A stretch of 42,221 bases of DNA, taken from positions 1 to 42,221 of the forward strand of contig JAJRQG010000091.1 in NCBI GenBank assembly GCA_024280395.1. Reading direction: 5' to 3'. The notes below the pieces were generated by a model. It made no database searches. It worked only from the letters and a program-made list of their open reading frames with translations, and had not been told where the DNA came from. Of this stretch, positions 24,987-32,044 are shown one piece after another. Position numbers and translations under genes: made by a program. How positions within the stretch are numbered: the first letter of the stretch is position 1; every line of letters starts with the position of its first letter. The DNA is from Gammaproteobacteria bacterium (GTDB taxonomy: Bacteria; Pseudomonadota; Gammaproteobacteria; Xanthomonadales; Marinicellaceae).

Positions 24987-25706
24987 ATGAAAATACTACT
25001 GGCGATTCTTTTCCTCTACACTAGCAGTTCAGTGGCCTATGAGTTTGAATTAAGTAGTTCCAAACTACAAACCCAAATCATTGAGCTCTATACATCCGAA
25101 GGCTGTAGCGGTTGTCCACCCGCAGATAAATGGTTGTCCTCATTAAAACCCAATACAGGTTTATGGAAGGCTTTTATACCCATGGCATATCATGTGGATT
25201 ATTGGGATTACATAGGGTGGAAGGATATTTTTGCTAATGCCAAGAACTCAAAAAGACAACGACAGCACTATAAAAAAGGAAATATCCCGTCAGTCTATAC
25301 ACCTGGTATTCTCAAAGCTGGAAAAGAATGGCGTGCTTGGCGATTTAATACCGCTATTTTACCTTCAGAAAAAATTGTAGGTGTATTAAAAGCAAGCTTT
25401 AAAAATGGAAAATTACACGTGTTTTTTGACAACAAAACAGCCGTCCAATTTTTTAAGTTGAACATTGCTCTACTAGCAATGGATGTTAAAACCCAAGTTA
25501 AAGCAGGGGAAAATGCAGGCGAAAGTTTAGCCCATGATTTTGTTGTCATTAAACAAAAACAATTCCATTCTCATAAAACCCAATGGCAGATACAGATGCC
25601 AAAGGATTTTTTTCAAAGTCAATATCCAAAAACAGCCCTAGCCATTTGGGTTGAAGATTTAAACAATCCAGCGCCTATACAAGCAGTAGGTGGCATTATT
25701 AATTGA
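24987..25706 (+). CDS. DUF1223 thioredoxin-fold exported protein
   Basis: A 239-residue protein with a signal peptide (about 1-17) and a thioredoxin-like domain of the DUF1223 family. The motif LYTSEGCSGCPPADKWL gives a redox-like CSGC pair at about residues 35-38. Family phrases FIPMAYHVDYWDYIGWKD and SVYTPGILKAGKEWR also fit. Its function is unknown; related proteins are annotated as secreted or periplasmic. The stop is close to the next gene, so the two may be co-expressed. Confidence 0.85.
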   Translation: MKILLAILFLYTSSSVAYEFELSSSKLQTQIIELYTSEGCSGCPPADKWLSSLKPNTGLWKAFIPMAYHVDYWDYIGWKDIFANAKNSKRQRQHYKKGNIPSVYTPGILKAGKEWRAWRFNTAILPSEKIVGVLKASFKNGKLHVFFDNKTAVQFFKLNIALLAMDVKTQVKAGENAGESLAHDFVVIKQKQFHSHKTQWQIQMPKDFFQSQYPKTALAIWVEDLNNPAPIQAVGGIIN

Positions 25707-25738
25707 AATCAATGGCTATTTTGTGTACTATTTTCAAC

Positions 25739-26728
25739 ATGAAAAAATTACTCATCATTATTTTATCCTTGGGACTGTTATCAGCTTGCGAATTCAATAT
25801 AAAAATTCCACCAGAAGACAATATCGATAATAAATCTGCGCCTATTTCCTACTTAGCTACCGATTCAATACTTTATAAATATCCGCAACCTGTGGCCAAA
25901 AATATTTATTCAGCCATTGGTGAAACAGATGCGCCTACGTATGAAAATTCTGGGCACAACAACAATCTTTCCTTTATCATTACAACTGATGGTGTGGTAG
26001 TGGTTAATTCTGGTGCTAATTATTTACTGGCAAAAGCATTGCATCAAGAAATTAAAAAACTCACCAAACAACCCGTTAAATATGTGATTTTAGAAAATGC
26101 CCAGGGCCATGCCATGTTGGGTTCAAACTATTGGCAAGAACAAGGGGCAAAAATTGTGGCTCACAAAGATGCAGCTGCGGTGATGAAACGTTATGCCAAA
26201 GCCTCGGTTGAACGCATGCAAGCCCGGCAAAAAGACAAAGGTAAATTTACCGTTGCCACCATGCCTGATATTGTTTTTGATGACAAATACGACATTAATT
26301 TGGGTGGTACTCTTATTCAAGCTCTACATCTAGGACCCGCTCATTCACCTGGTGATATTGTGGTGTGGATTCCTTCAGAAAAAGTGGTAATAGCAGGCGA
26401 CATGGCATTCCATCAACGTCTTTTGCCCGTTACCGATCATACCGATACCGCGGCATGGATTAATACATGGGATACTAAATTCGAAACCTTGGGCGCAGAA
26501 ATTGTCGTCCCTGGACACGGAACACCCACAAACATGACCGAGGTTCGCAAATACACCCGCGATTATTTGATTTATGTTCGTGAACAAGTAGCAAAAATCC
26601 TCGAAGAAGACGGCGACCTCCAACAGGCTTATGAAATGGATCTATCTGCCTATGAGCAGTTGGATACTTTTGATGATTTAGCCAAGCAAAATATTGGTCG
26701 TATTTTTCGAGCGATGGAGTTTGAATAG
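25739..26728 (+). CDS. Metallo-beta-lactamase-fold lipoprotein, metal site degenerate
   Basis: A 329-residue protein starting with a lipoprotein signal (MKKLLIIILSLGLLSAC, lipobox LSAC). An upstream TTG at 25703 is possible but unlikely. The metallo-beta-lactamase fold is recognisable by LGPAHSPGDIVVWIP, VVIAGDMAFH and VPGHGTPTNM, which supply His, Asp and His ligands. The usual first motif HxHxDH is replaced by NAQGHA (NAQGHAMLGSNYW), so most of one zinc site is missing. It resembles the quinoprotein-relay or SoxH-like hydrolase branch. It could be an altered hydrolase or a non-catalytic family member. Confidence 0.75.
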   Translation: MKKLLIIILSLGLLSACEFNIKIPPEDNIDNKSAPISYLATDSILYKYPQPVAKNIYSAIGETDAPTYENSGHNNNLSFIITTDGVVVVNSGANYLLAKALHQEIKKLTKQPVKYVILENAQGHAMLGSNYWQEQGAKIVAHKDAAAVMKRYAKASVERMQARQKDKGKFTVATMPDIVFDDKYDINLGGTLIQALHLGPAHSPGDIVVWIPSEKVVIAGDMAFHQRLLPVTDHTDTAAWINTWDTKFETLGAEIVVPGHGTPTNMTEVRKYTRDYLIYVREQVAKILEEDGDLQQAYEMDLSAYEQLDTFDDLAKQNIGRIFRAMEFE

Positions 26729-26734
26729 TATTTT

Positions 26735-26770
26735 ACCATGAAGGGCTTGAAGAACATGAAGGAAAAAGCA
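26735..26770. repeat. Nonamer-periodic dispersed repeat
   Basis: ACCATGAAG at 26735-26743 is followed without gap by related 9-bp units at 26744-26752 and 26753-26761, each ending TGAAG, and a diverged fourth. It lies directly after the metallo-beta-lactamase-fold gene. The unit resembles those at 15815. Confidence 0.6.
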
Positions 26771-26804
26771 CTATAGAGCAATTTCGTTTACGGATAAGGT
26801 TACC

Positions 26805-27266
26805 CTAAAATAATAATTTTTCGATAAATTCAGATTTAACTTTACGGTATTTATCTTGGGTCATGCCAACACATGTTAGCTTCATTTGATTGTATTGCTC
26901 AACCAGATTCGGGTTCTATAATAAGGCATTTCTGAAACTTAAAAAATCTTCGAATTTTGAACCTTTTTCAATAAGCTGAATGGCCACATCTTCTTCTTTT
27001 CGTGACTCTAGCATGCATAGTTGCTCTGTTCGCATTGTGTCTTCTTTGATTTTAAAACCCAGTTTTTCAATATATGGAATGACGAGCTCTACATTAGTTA
27101 CCCCCACATAAATATCCAAATCCCCTTTTGAAACACAATTTGGAATTGAAGATGCGCCAATGTGCTCTACTTGAGCACTTGGCAACACCTGTGAAATCTT
27201 AGTTTTATATTGCTCATATAGTTCATTGCATTGAATTTGATATTGTTCAGGTTGAAAAAAAATCAT
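26805..27266 (-). pseudogene. GrpB-family nucleotidyltransferase fold, interrupted by an amber codon
   Basis: The frame from the ATG at 27266 (or a GTG at 27281) encodes a GrpB-like protein: QVEHIGASSIPNCVSKGDLDIYV is the family core. It stops at a TAG (26918-26916) just after LSFRNALL. The same frame continues for 36 codons with NPNLVEQYNQMK and KVKSEFIEKLL, which is the normal GrpB C-terminus (F-R-x-x-L-x-x-NP-x-x-x-x-x-Y-x-x-L-K). The protein is therefore split by a single in-frame amber. It could be a pseudogene, a sequencing error or a readthrough gene. GrpB function is unknown apart from its nucleotidyltransferase-like fold. Confidence 0.8.
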
Positions 27267-27333
27267 TTTAACAACATTCACCTCTTATCATTTTTTACCT
27301 TCATGAGCTTCAGTGTCTACATGGTAAATTTTT

Positions 27334-27540
27334 TTATTCTTTAACACCCAAAGATTTGAGTATTATTGCCAATGGGCAGAATCCTGTAAAGCTGGTCTGA
27401 AACAAATTAAACCCAACAAAAGCAGTAAACCATAAAAATGATGGCTTGGTTAAATCTGCCTGACCTAAATAATGGGTCAACCCCAAACTAATCAAAATAA
27501 ACAAACCCGCAAACATAAATATCATATTTCTTAACTTCAT
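27334..27540 (-). CDS. DUF2892 / YgaP-like inner-membrane protein
   Basis: This 68-residue protein has two helices (about 6-25 and 34-50) and the family ending FVGFNLFQTSFTGFCPLAIILKSLGVK, which matches DUF2892 proteins almost word for word. Members are often fused or adjacent to rhodanese domains; none is visible here. It is near the end of a minus-strand run that starts with miaA. Confidence 0.85.
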   Translation of the reverse strand: MKLRNMIFMFAGLFILISLGLTHYLGQADLTKPSFLWFTAFVGFNLFQTSFTGFCPLAIILKSLGVKE

Positions 27541-27603
27541 TATAACTCTTCTCTAATTAAAAACATTCAATAGTATATATTAGTGAAACCTAATGTTCAA
27601 AGG

Positions 27604-27894
27604 TTAATCACAGGATTTTGAAATAACCTGACAATTGCTATCGCGGTAATAGGTACAGCCATTTTGATAAAAGGTAGCACTGCACTCTGATGATTCAAAT
27701 GTAGTATCGGAGCTACTGTTGCCCAGATACAGGGTCCAAATAATTAATATCAAGGAAATCATCCAGCGCAAATCTTTATTAAAATGCTCTCCTTTCCACA
27801 TTAAATAAACACCCAAAGGATAAACAAAAATCAAAGTAGCGATAACAATATTTTTACTTTTTGACCATTTTTTTAATATTTTTTTTATTTTCAT
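27604..27894 (-). CDS. Small membrane protein with Cys-rich tail
   Basis: A 96-residue protein from the ATG at 27894 (a GTG at 27903 is also possible). A basic N-terminus is followed by two helices with the phrase FVYPLGVYLMWKGEHFNKDLRW. The C-terminal 30 residues hold four cysteines (ECSATFYQNGCTYYRDSNCQ and SCD), suggesting disulfides if exposed to the periplasm. Its membrane part is clearly related to the next gene (PLG-x-Y-x-MWK-x-x-x-F-x-x-x-x-RW), so the two are tandem paralogues. Function unknown. Confidence 0.55.
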   Translation of the reverse strand: MKIKKILKKWSKSKNIVIATLIFVYPLGVYLMWKGEHFNKDLRWMISLILIIWTLYLGNSSSDTTFESSECSATFYQNGCTYYRDSNCQVISKSCD

Positions 27895-27909
27895 GTTAAT
27901 CACTATAAA

Positions 27910-28104
27910 CTAAATTGTATTTTCAAGCATTAAATAAATAACTACTATGTTTGCCAATAATCCAACTATTGAAAGTCCCCATCTAAAAAAAGAATTAAAA
28001 CTCTTTTGTTTCCACATATAATACAGACCTAAGGGGAAAATAAAGATCAACAAAAGGATAATATTTATAGTGAAAAATATACTTGTGTCGTTTCTGTCTT
28101 TCAT
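27910..28104 (-). CDS. Small two-helix membrane protein
   Basis: A 64-residue protein from the ATG at 28104; a TTG four codons upstream would overlap the previous gene. It contains two helices joined by IFPLGLYYMWKQKSFNSFFRW, a pattern seen in small superinfection-immunity-like or DUF-type membrane proteins. It starts one base after the stop of the AstE/AspA-like gene, so translation is probably coupled. Its function is unknown. It is the paralogue of the protein encoded at 27604-27894. Confidence 0.6.
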   Translation of the reverse strand: MKDRNDTSIFFTINIILLLIFIFPLGLYYMWKQKSFNSFFRWGLSIVGLLANIVVIYLMLENTI

Positions 28105-28105
28105 T

Positions 28106-29032
28106 TTAATAGGCAATTTGCATTATCGCATCACCGCGATTAACCATTGGATTGTTATTCAAAGAAATCACATAGCCTGCTTTTTTTGCAATACAATCTT
28201 CTTGGTAATCGCCAAAAGGGCCACTGATGGTTCCCGCTACATGTCCACTCTTAATCTTATCACCAATTTTGATATTGGAGTGAAAGAAACCTGAACTTGG
28301 GGCGCGCATCCATTTGCGTGAAAGCAACGTGGTACTGGCATGTTTGGTTTGTTTAAATGTTTTCATTTTCAAATGTTGTAGTACTTTTTTTGTTCCAGAG
28401 ATTGCAACTTGCAAAGAATATTCATCGAATCTCAAAGCTTCTCCTCCTTCAAATACAATGATACTGATTTCTTTGTTAAAAGCAGTTTCTCGTAAGGTCT
28501 TGGGGATTAGATTAGAGTTCAACGTAAAGGGTGCATTGAAAACTTCAGCCAATTCACGACAATGGTCATGAGACAAAACTGTTCTTGTTTGTGGAATATT
28601 GTAACGGCTTTTTCCACCAGTATGGAAGTCAATGATATAATCACAATATGGCAAGATTTGTTGGGTAAAATGATATGCAATTTGACTGGCAAGCGAGCCT
28701 TTGGAATGCCCAGGGAAGGAGCGATTAACATCTTTACCATCTGGCACTTCACGGGAAAAATTGATAAATCCAAAGACATTGAGAATCGGCACACAAATCA
28801 CTGTACCACTATCAACTTGATTGATTTTTTGCTCCAATATTGTTCTTACCACATCAACCGAATTGATTTCATCTCCATGCAAACCTGCCAATAATAACAA
28901 TACAGGTCCTTTTTTTTCGCCTCTTGATACAAAAACAGGCACCTCAATATCTGTACCTGAAGTCAATTTAGCTATGGGCAAATTGATCTGAACCGTTTGA
29001 CCTTTATCGATTTTGGTTCCGGCAATAATCAT
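28106..29032 (-). CDS. Succinylglutamate desuccinylase/aspartoacylase-family hydrolase
   Basis: A 308-residue zinc hydrolase of the AstE/AspA (M14-like) family. Zinc ligands are the His and Glu of LLAGLHGDEINS and the His of CDYIIDFHTGGKSRYN. NRSFPGHSKGSLASQIAY and the Glu in IIVFEGGEALRFDE are also family motifs. The C-terminal part (about 225-308) looks like the beta-sheet domain of the bacterial members. The gene overlaps rimK by ATGA, so it may act on the product of RimK, for example by removing glutamate tails. Free-living arginine catabolism is unlikely because no ast genes are nearby. Confidence 0.85.
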   Translation of the reverse strand: MIIAGTKIDKGQTVQINLPIAKLTSGTDIEVPVFVSRGEKKGPVLLLLAGLHGDEINSVDVVRTILEQKINQVDSGTVICVPILNVFGFINFSREVPDGKDVNRSFPGHSKGSLASQIAYHFTQQILPYCDYIIDFHTGGKSRYNIPQTRTVLSHDHCRELAEVFNAPFTLNSNLIPKTLRETAFNKEISIIVFEGGEALRFDEYSLQVAISGTKKVLQHLKMKTFKQTKHASTTLLSRKWMRAPSSGFFHSNIKIGDKIKSGHVAGTISGPFGDYQEDCIAKKAGYVISLNNNPMVNRGDAIMQIAY

Positions 29033-29901
29033 GTGATTTTTTCCATGTATTCAATAATTTTTTTAGCAACATTAATGCCCGTGGTGTTTTCAATGCCTTC
29101 CAATCCAGGCGATGCATTGACTTCCAAGACCAACGGACCTCGCTTAGATTGTAGCATATCTACTCCCGCAACTCCCAAACCCATGGTTTGTGCTGATACA
29201 ATGGCCGTTTGATTTTCAGCTTCAGTTAACTTGATTGTTTCGCCCTTGCCTCCTTGATGCAGGTTTGAGCGAAACTCACCAGTTTTGGCTGTTCTTTTCA
29301 TGGCAGCAACGACCTTATTGCCAACAACAATGGCTCGAATGTCCGCTCCTTTCGATTCACCAATATACTCTTGAATGATAAATTTCTTATTGGCACTTTG
29401 ATGGGCGTTGATGATTTCTCCAGCATGTTTTCGGTCTTTAATCAGAAAAACACCATAACCTTGAGTGCCTTCTAATTGTTTCATGACAAAAGGAAAACCA
29501 CCCACCGCGGTGATAATTTCATCAATATTGTAAAAATAATGGGTGAAATAAGTCTTGGGCATGCCCACATCCACTTGCGTCAATGCTTGCAAACAATGCA
29601 ATTTGTCACGGGCAGTTAATAAGGCTTGCGAAGTCACAACCGTAGGAATATTTTGTAACTCGAATTGTCGAATTAAAGCCGAACCATAAAAAGTAAAAGT
29701 GGCTCCTATGCGAGGAATAATGGCATCTATAAATTTCAAAGATTGCCCATTGTAATACACCACTGGATTTTTCTTTTCGCTGATAATATTGCAATGCATA
29801 TAATCCACAATAGCCGTATTGTGCTTGGCCTTTTGTGCTTCTTCAAATAAACGCATGGTTGAGTACAGCCGTTTGTTTCTTGATAGGATAAGTATATTCA
29901 T
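29029..29901 (-). CDS. rimK: RimK-like ATP-grasp glutamate ligase
   Basis: A 290-residue ATP-grasp ligase of the RimK family, which adds glutamates to the C-terminus of ribosomal protein S6 or to other acceptors. Evidence: MNILILSRNKRLYSTMRL, the DAIIPRIGATFTFYG motif, ATP-grasp segments PFVMKQLEGTQGYGVFL, QEYI and GADIRAIVVG, and the metal-binding LEVNASPGLEGIE near the C-terminus. E. coli RimK has 300 residues. It is followed in overlap by the AstE/AspA-like hydrolase. The RimK name follows close similarity; the substrate in this organism is inferred. Confidence 0.88.
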   Translation of the reverse strand: MNILILSRNKRLYSTMRLFEEAQKAKHNTAIVDYMHCNIISEKKNPVVYYNGQSLKFIDAIIPRIGATFTFYGSALIRQFELQNIPTVVTSQALLTARDKLHCLQALTQVDVGMPKTYFTHYFYNIDEIITAVGGFPFVMKQLEGTQGYGVFLIKDRKHAGEIINAHQSANKKFIIQEYIGESKGADIRAIVVGNKVVAAMKRTAKTGEFRSNLHQGGKGETIKLTEAENQTAIVSAQTMGLGVAGVDMLQSKRGPLVLEVNASPGLEGIENTTGINVAKKIIEYMEKIT

Positions 29902-29928
29902 AGTTCAATAGGATAGCTTAATTCAAAA

Positions 29929-30858
29929 TTAGCTTTCAATAAAATCCTCCGTTAGCTTTTTTATTCTATCCAAATAGCCACCTTGGGTCGAATCCAACCA
30001 TATAGCATTGTCTTCTTTACGCAACCAAGTCCACTGTCTTTTTGCCAATTGTCGAGTCGCTACGATGCCTTTAAAAATCATTTCTTCCCGGTTCAATTCG
30101 CCTTCGAGATATTGCCACACTTGTCGATAACCCACACAACGCATGGACGGCATGTCAAATGTTATTTTTGGATTGGCTTTGAGTTGTTCAACCTCTTCGA
30201 TAAACCCCTGCTTTAACATAATTTCAAAACGCTGTTCAATGCGTTTGTGCAACAAAGCACGTTCAGGTGCAATCACAATTTTCAAGGTCAGATAATCCAA
30301 TTTATTGCCTTCATCTTCTTGATGCAATTGCGTCATGGTTTTGCCTGAAATTTGATGTACTTCCAATGCCCTTTGTATTCTCTGCGGATCATTTTTGTTA
30401 ATGCGCTCAGCAGAATCAGGATCAATTCGGGTTAATCTTTCGTGCATGCCATCCCATCCAATATCCTCGGCCAATGCAGAAAGTTCGTCACGAACAACCA
30501 CATCCGCATCAGGCAATTTTGACAAGCCTTGTTGCAGCGAACGGTAATACATCATAGTGCCACCTGCCAACAACGGCATATTGCCCATTTTTCGAGAATC
30601 TTCCATCAAACCATAAGCATCATTGACAAAATTGGCCGCCGAATACGACTCCCAAGGATCGATAATATCCACCAATGCATGTGGTGCTTTGATTAAGGTC
30701 TGCTCATCGGGCTTAGCCGTACCTATGTCCATTTGTCTATACACCAAAGCCGAATCCACCGAAACAATATCACAACCATATTGCTCATGCAAAAAAATCG
30801 CCGCATCGGTTTTCCCCGCCGCGGTTGGACCCATTAATAGAATTGATTTTTTGTTCAA
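29929..30858 (-). CDS. miaA: tRNA dimethylallyltransferase
   Basis: MiaA transfers a dimethylallyl group to A37 of tRNAs that read codons beginning with U, using an isoprenoid made by the IspD/IspF pathway. The 309-residue protein has the P-loop GPTAAGKT (10-17), VSVDSALVYRQMDIGTAKP, PHALVDIIDP, AGGTMMYYRSL, and CVGYRQVWQYL. The start is a TTG, since no ATG precedes the P-loop strand, and no good ribosome-binding site is visible. It heads a minus-strand run with rimK (27 bp gap). The usual partner hfq is not next to it. Confidence 0.95.
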   Translation of the reverse strand: MNKKSILLMGPTAAGKTDAAIFLHEQYGCDIVSVDSALVYRQMDIGTAKPDEQTLIKAPHALVDIIDPWESYSAANFVNDAYGLMEDSRKMGNMPLLAGGTMMYYRSLQQGLSKLPDADVVVRDELSALAEDIGWDGMHERLTRIDPDSAERINKNDPQRIQRALEVHQISGKTMTQLHQEDEGNKLDYLTLKIVIAPERALLHKRIEQRFEIMLKQGFIEEVEQLKANPKITFDMPSMRCVGYRQVWQYLEGELNREEMIFKGIVATRQLAKRQWTWLRKEDNAIWLDSTQGGYLDRIKKLTEDFIES

Positions 30859-30894
30859 TGAAAGGTACGAAATAAAAAGAATTTATTATATCCG

Positions 30895-30921
30895 CAGATT
30901 GCACAGATTGCACAGATTACA
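30895..30921. repeat. Three tandem 9-bp units (CAGATTGCA)
   Basis: CAGATTGCA at 30895-30903 and 30904-30912 is followed by CAGATTACA (30913-30921). It lies just upstream of miaA. Read on the minus strand the units become AATCTG-type, related to the element at 18079-18105. Confidence 0.7.
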
Positions 30922-30989
30922 AAGATAACTTAAATATATGTATCATCCACCCATATAAATTATGACGGACAAATAAATCATGGAAATAT

Positions 30990-31214
30990 TCATTCGATTA
31001 TTCTTACTTTTTTCTTAAGAAAAAAAACTTCTTCTACATTTGTTTTAAAAACCCGGGCTATCTTCAATGCCAATGTCACCGATGGAGTGTAAATACCTCG
31101 CTCCAACGTATTGATGGTTTTTCTTGATACTTCCACTAAATCTGCAAGATCAGATTGTGTGAGGTCAAATTTGGCACGCCACACTTTTAGACTATTGTTT
31201 ATTTCTATACTCAT
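30990..31214 (-). CDS. Small XRE-family DNA-binding regulator
   Basis: This 74-residue protein is almost entirely a helix-turn-helix: KFDLTQSDLADLVEVSRKTINTLERGIYTPSVTLALKIARVF. The YxPSxxLALKIA phrase matches the short YozG-like XRE regulators. It is translated in overlap (ATGA) with the preceding four-helix membrane protein, a frequent pairing in which the membrane protein may modulate the regulator or be its target. It probably controls its own operon. Confidence 0.85.
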   Translation of the reverse strand: MSIEINNSLKVWRAKFDLTQSDLADLVEVSRKTINTLERGIYTPSVTLALKIARVFKTNVEEVFFLKKKVRIIE

Positions 31215-31681
31215 TCTTTGTCAAAATATAAGGTACTTAGAGCATGTGATAGACCGACTACTACCATTAACATCATTGCCACAAAATATCCGCTCAATTC
31301 AAATAGATAATTGTTCTTAAATAAAAATTTCCCCACTCCAGAAATAAATATATACACTCCTACAACAATATAAAAAGTAATGAACGCAACAGATTGCGAC
31401 CTTAAGTCATTATTTTTAGTTCTCTCATCGTGTACTTGTCGCAATAATTTTTTATTAGACTTTAATATTTTTGTAATTTTCATAGATTTATATGCATACC
31501 AAATAAGGGTAAGGCTTAAGATTACTATTAAACCATTTAACAAATCAAGGGCAAGTTCTGACCAACTACCTCCAAATTGATACATAATGGCTCCCAATGC
31601 AATAAGAATATTTATTAAAAACCCACTCATTGCGGTATTTACTTTTAAGCCTTTCTCTAATTTATCCAACATATTACTCAT
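31211..31681 (-). CDS. Four-helix membrane protein paired with XRE regulator
   Basis: A 156-residue protein from the ATG at 31681 (a TTG at 31702 is possible). It has four predicted helices (about 18-36, 43-62, 95-116 and 126-148 in this numbering). The phrase VHDERTKNNDLRSQSVAFITFY between helices 2 and 3 resembles the DER-x-x-x-x-x-x-K-A-x-x-x-T-F pattern of DUF2178 proteins, which are commonly encoded next to small XRE regulators. Function unknown; sensing of a membrane signal is inferred only from the pairing. Confidence 0.7.
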   Translation of the reverse strand: MSNMLDKLEKGLKVNTAMSGFLINILIALGAIMYQFGGSWSELALDLLNGLIVILSLTLIWYAYKSMKITKILKSNKKLLRQVHDERTKNNDLRSQSVAFITFYIVVGVYIFISGVGKFLFKNNYLFELSGYFVAMMLMVVVGLSHALSTLYFDKE

Positions 31682-32044
31682 AATATAACGCTCAATTAAC
31701 ACAATGTAACGCCAAGGTTACAGTAATATTTTCAAAAGTCAAATTATTTATATAAAAATATTGCTTTTCAAAAATAAACATACGAATAGTGTTTAATTCC
31801 GTGGGCTTTTATTTGATGGATGGCTTGTACCAAATCAACATGGTAAACACTACATCTAGCATGGGCGTTATGTTGATTTCGGATTCTTCTGGGTTGTTTA
31901 AATATCTTGTTTTTATCTATGACCTCTAGTGTAACGACCCTTCCTTGCGTATTTGTGACAAGATAATTGCTTCATGAGTTCCAATTTGTTTCTGATTAGT
32001 TTTATAATGGAGGCATACTCACAGACAATGAAAAGGAAAATTTT
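31682..32044 (+). other. Intergenic region: exbD relic and predicted promoter of the M3 peptidase
   Basis: Apart from the exbD relic, this 363-bp gap holds a perfect TATAAT (32003-32008) about 37 bases before the M3 peptidase ATG, with no good -35, and an AAGGAAAA ribosome-binding site. The stretch 31682-31767 is AT-rich with nothing recognisable. Confidence 0.45.
31768..31916 (-). pseudogene. Decayed exbD remnant
   Basis: On the minus strand, from 31916, the frame reads KTRYLNNPEESEINITPM and then LDVVFTMLI, nearly the ExbD consensus around its membrane helix (E-I-N-x-T-P-M-x-D-V-V-F). The codon at the expected start is ATA instead of ATG. The sequence then continues in another frame as DLVQAIHQIKAHGIKHYS, which resembles the ExbD C-terminal domain, and ends at a TGA (31770-31768). 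The middle of ExbD (about 60-70 residues) is missing. No exbB or tonB is adjacent. I read it as an internally deleted, frameshifted relic; two short matches could still mislead. Confidence 0.55.

Noticed and set aside
30895-30921. Possible CRISPR remnant
   Set aside because: The units are 9 bp and contiguous with no spacers; no cas gene is in the window.
31768-31971. 67-codon open frame on the minus strand
   Set aside because: It has no start codon for most of its length and is better explained as one frame of the exbD relic.
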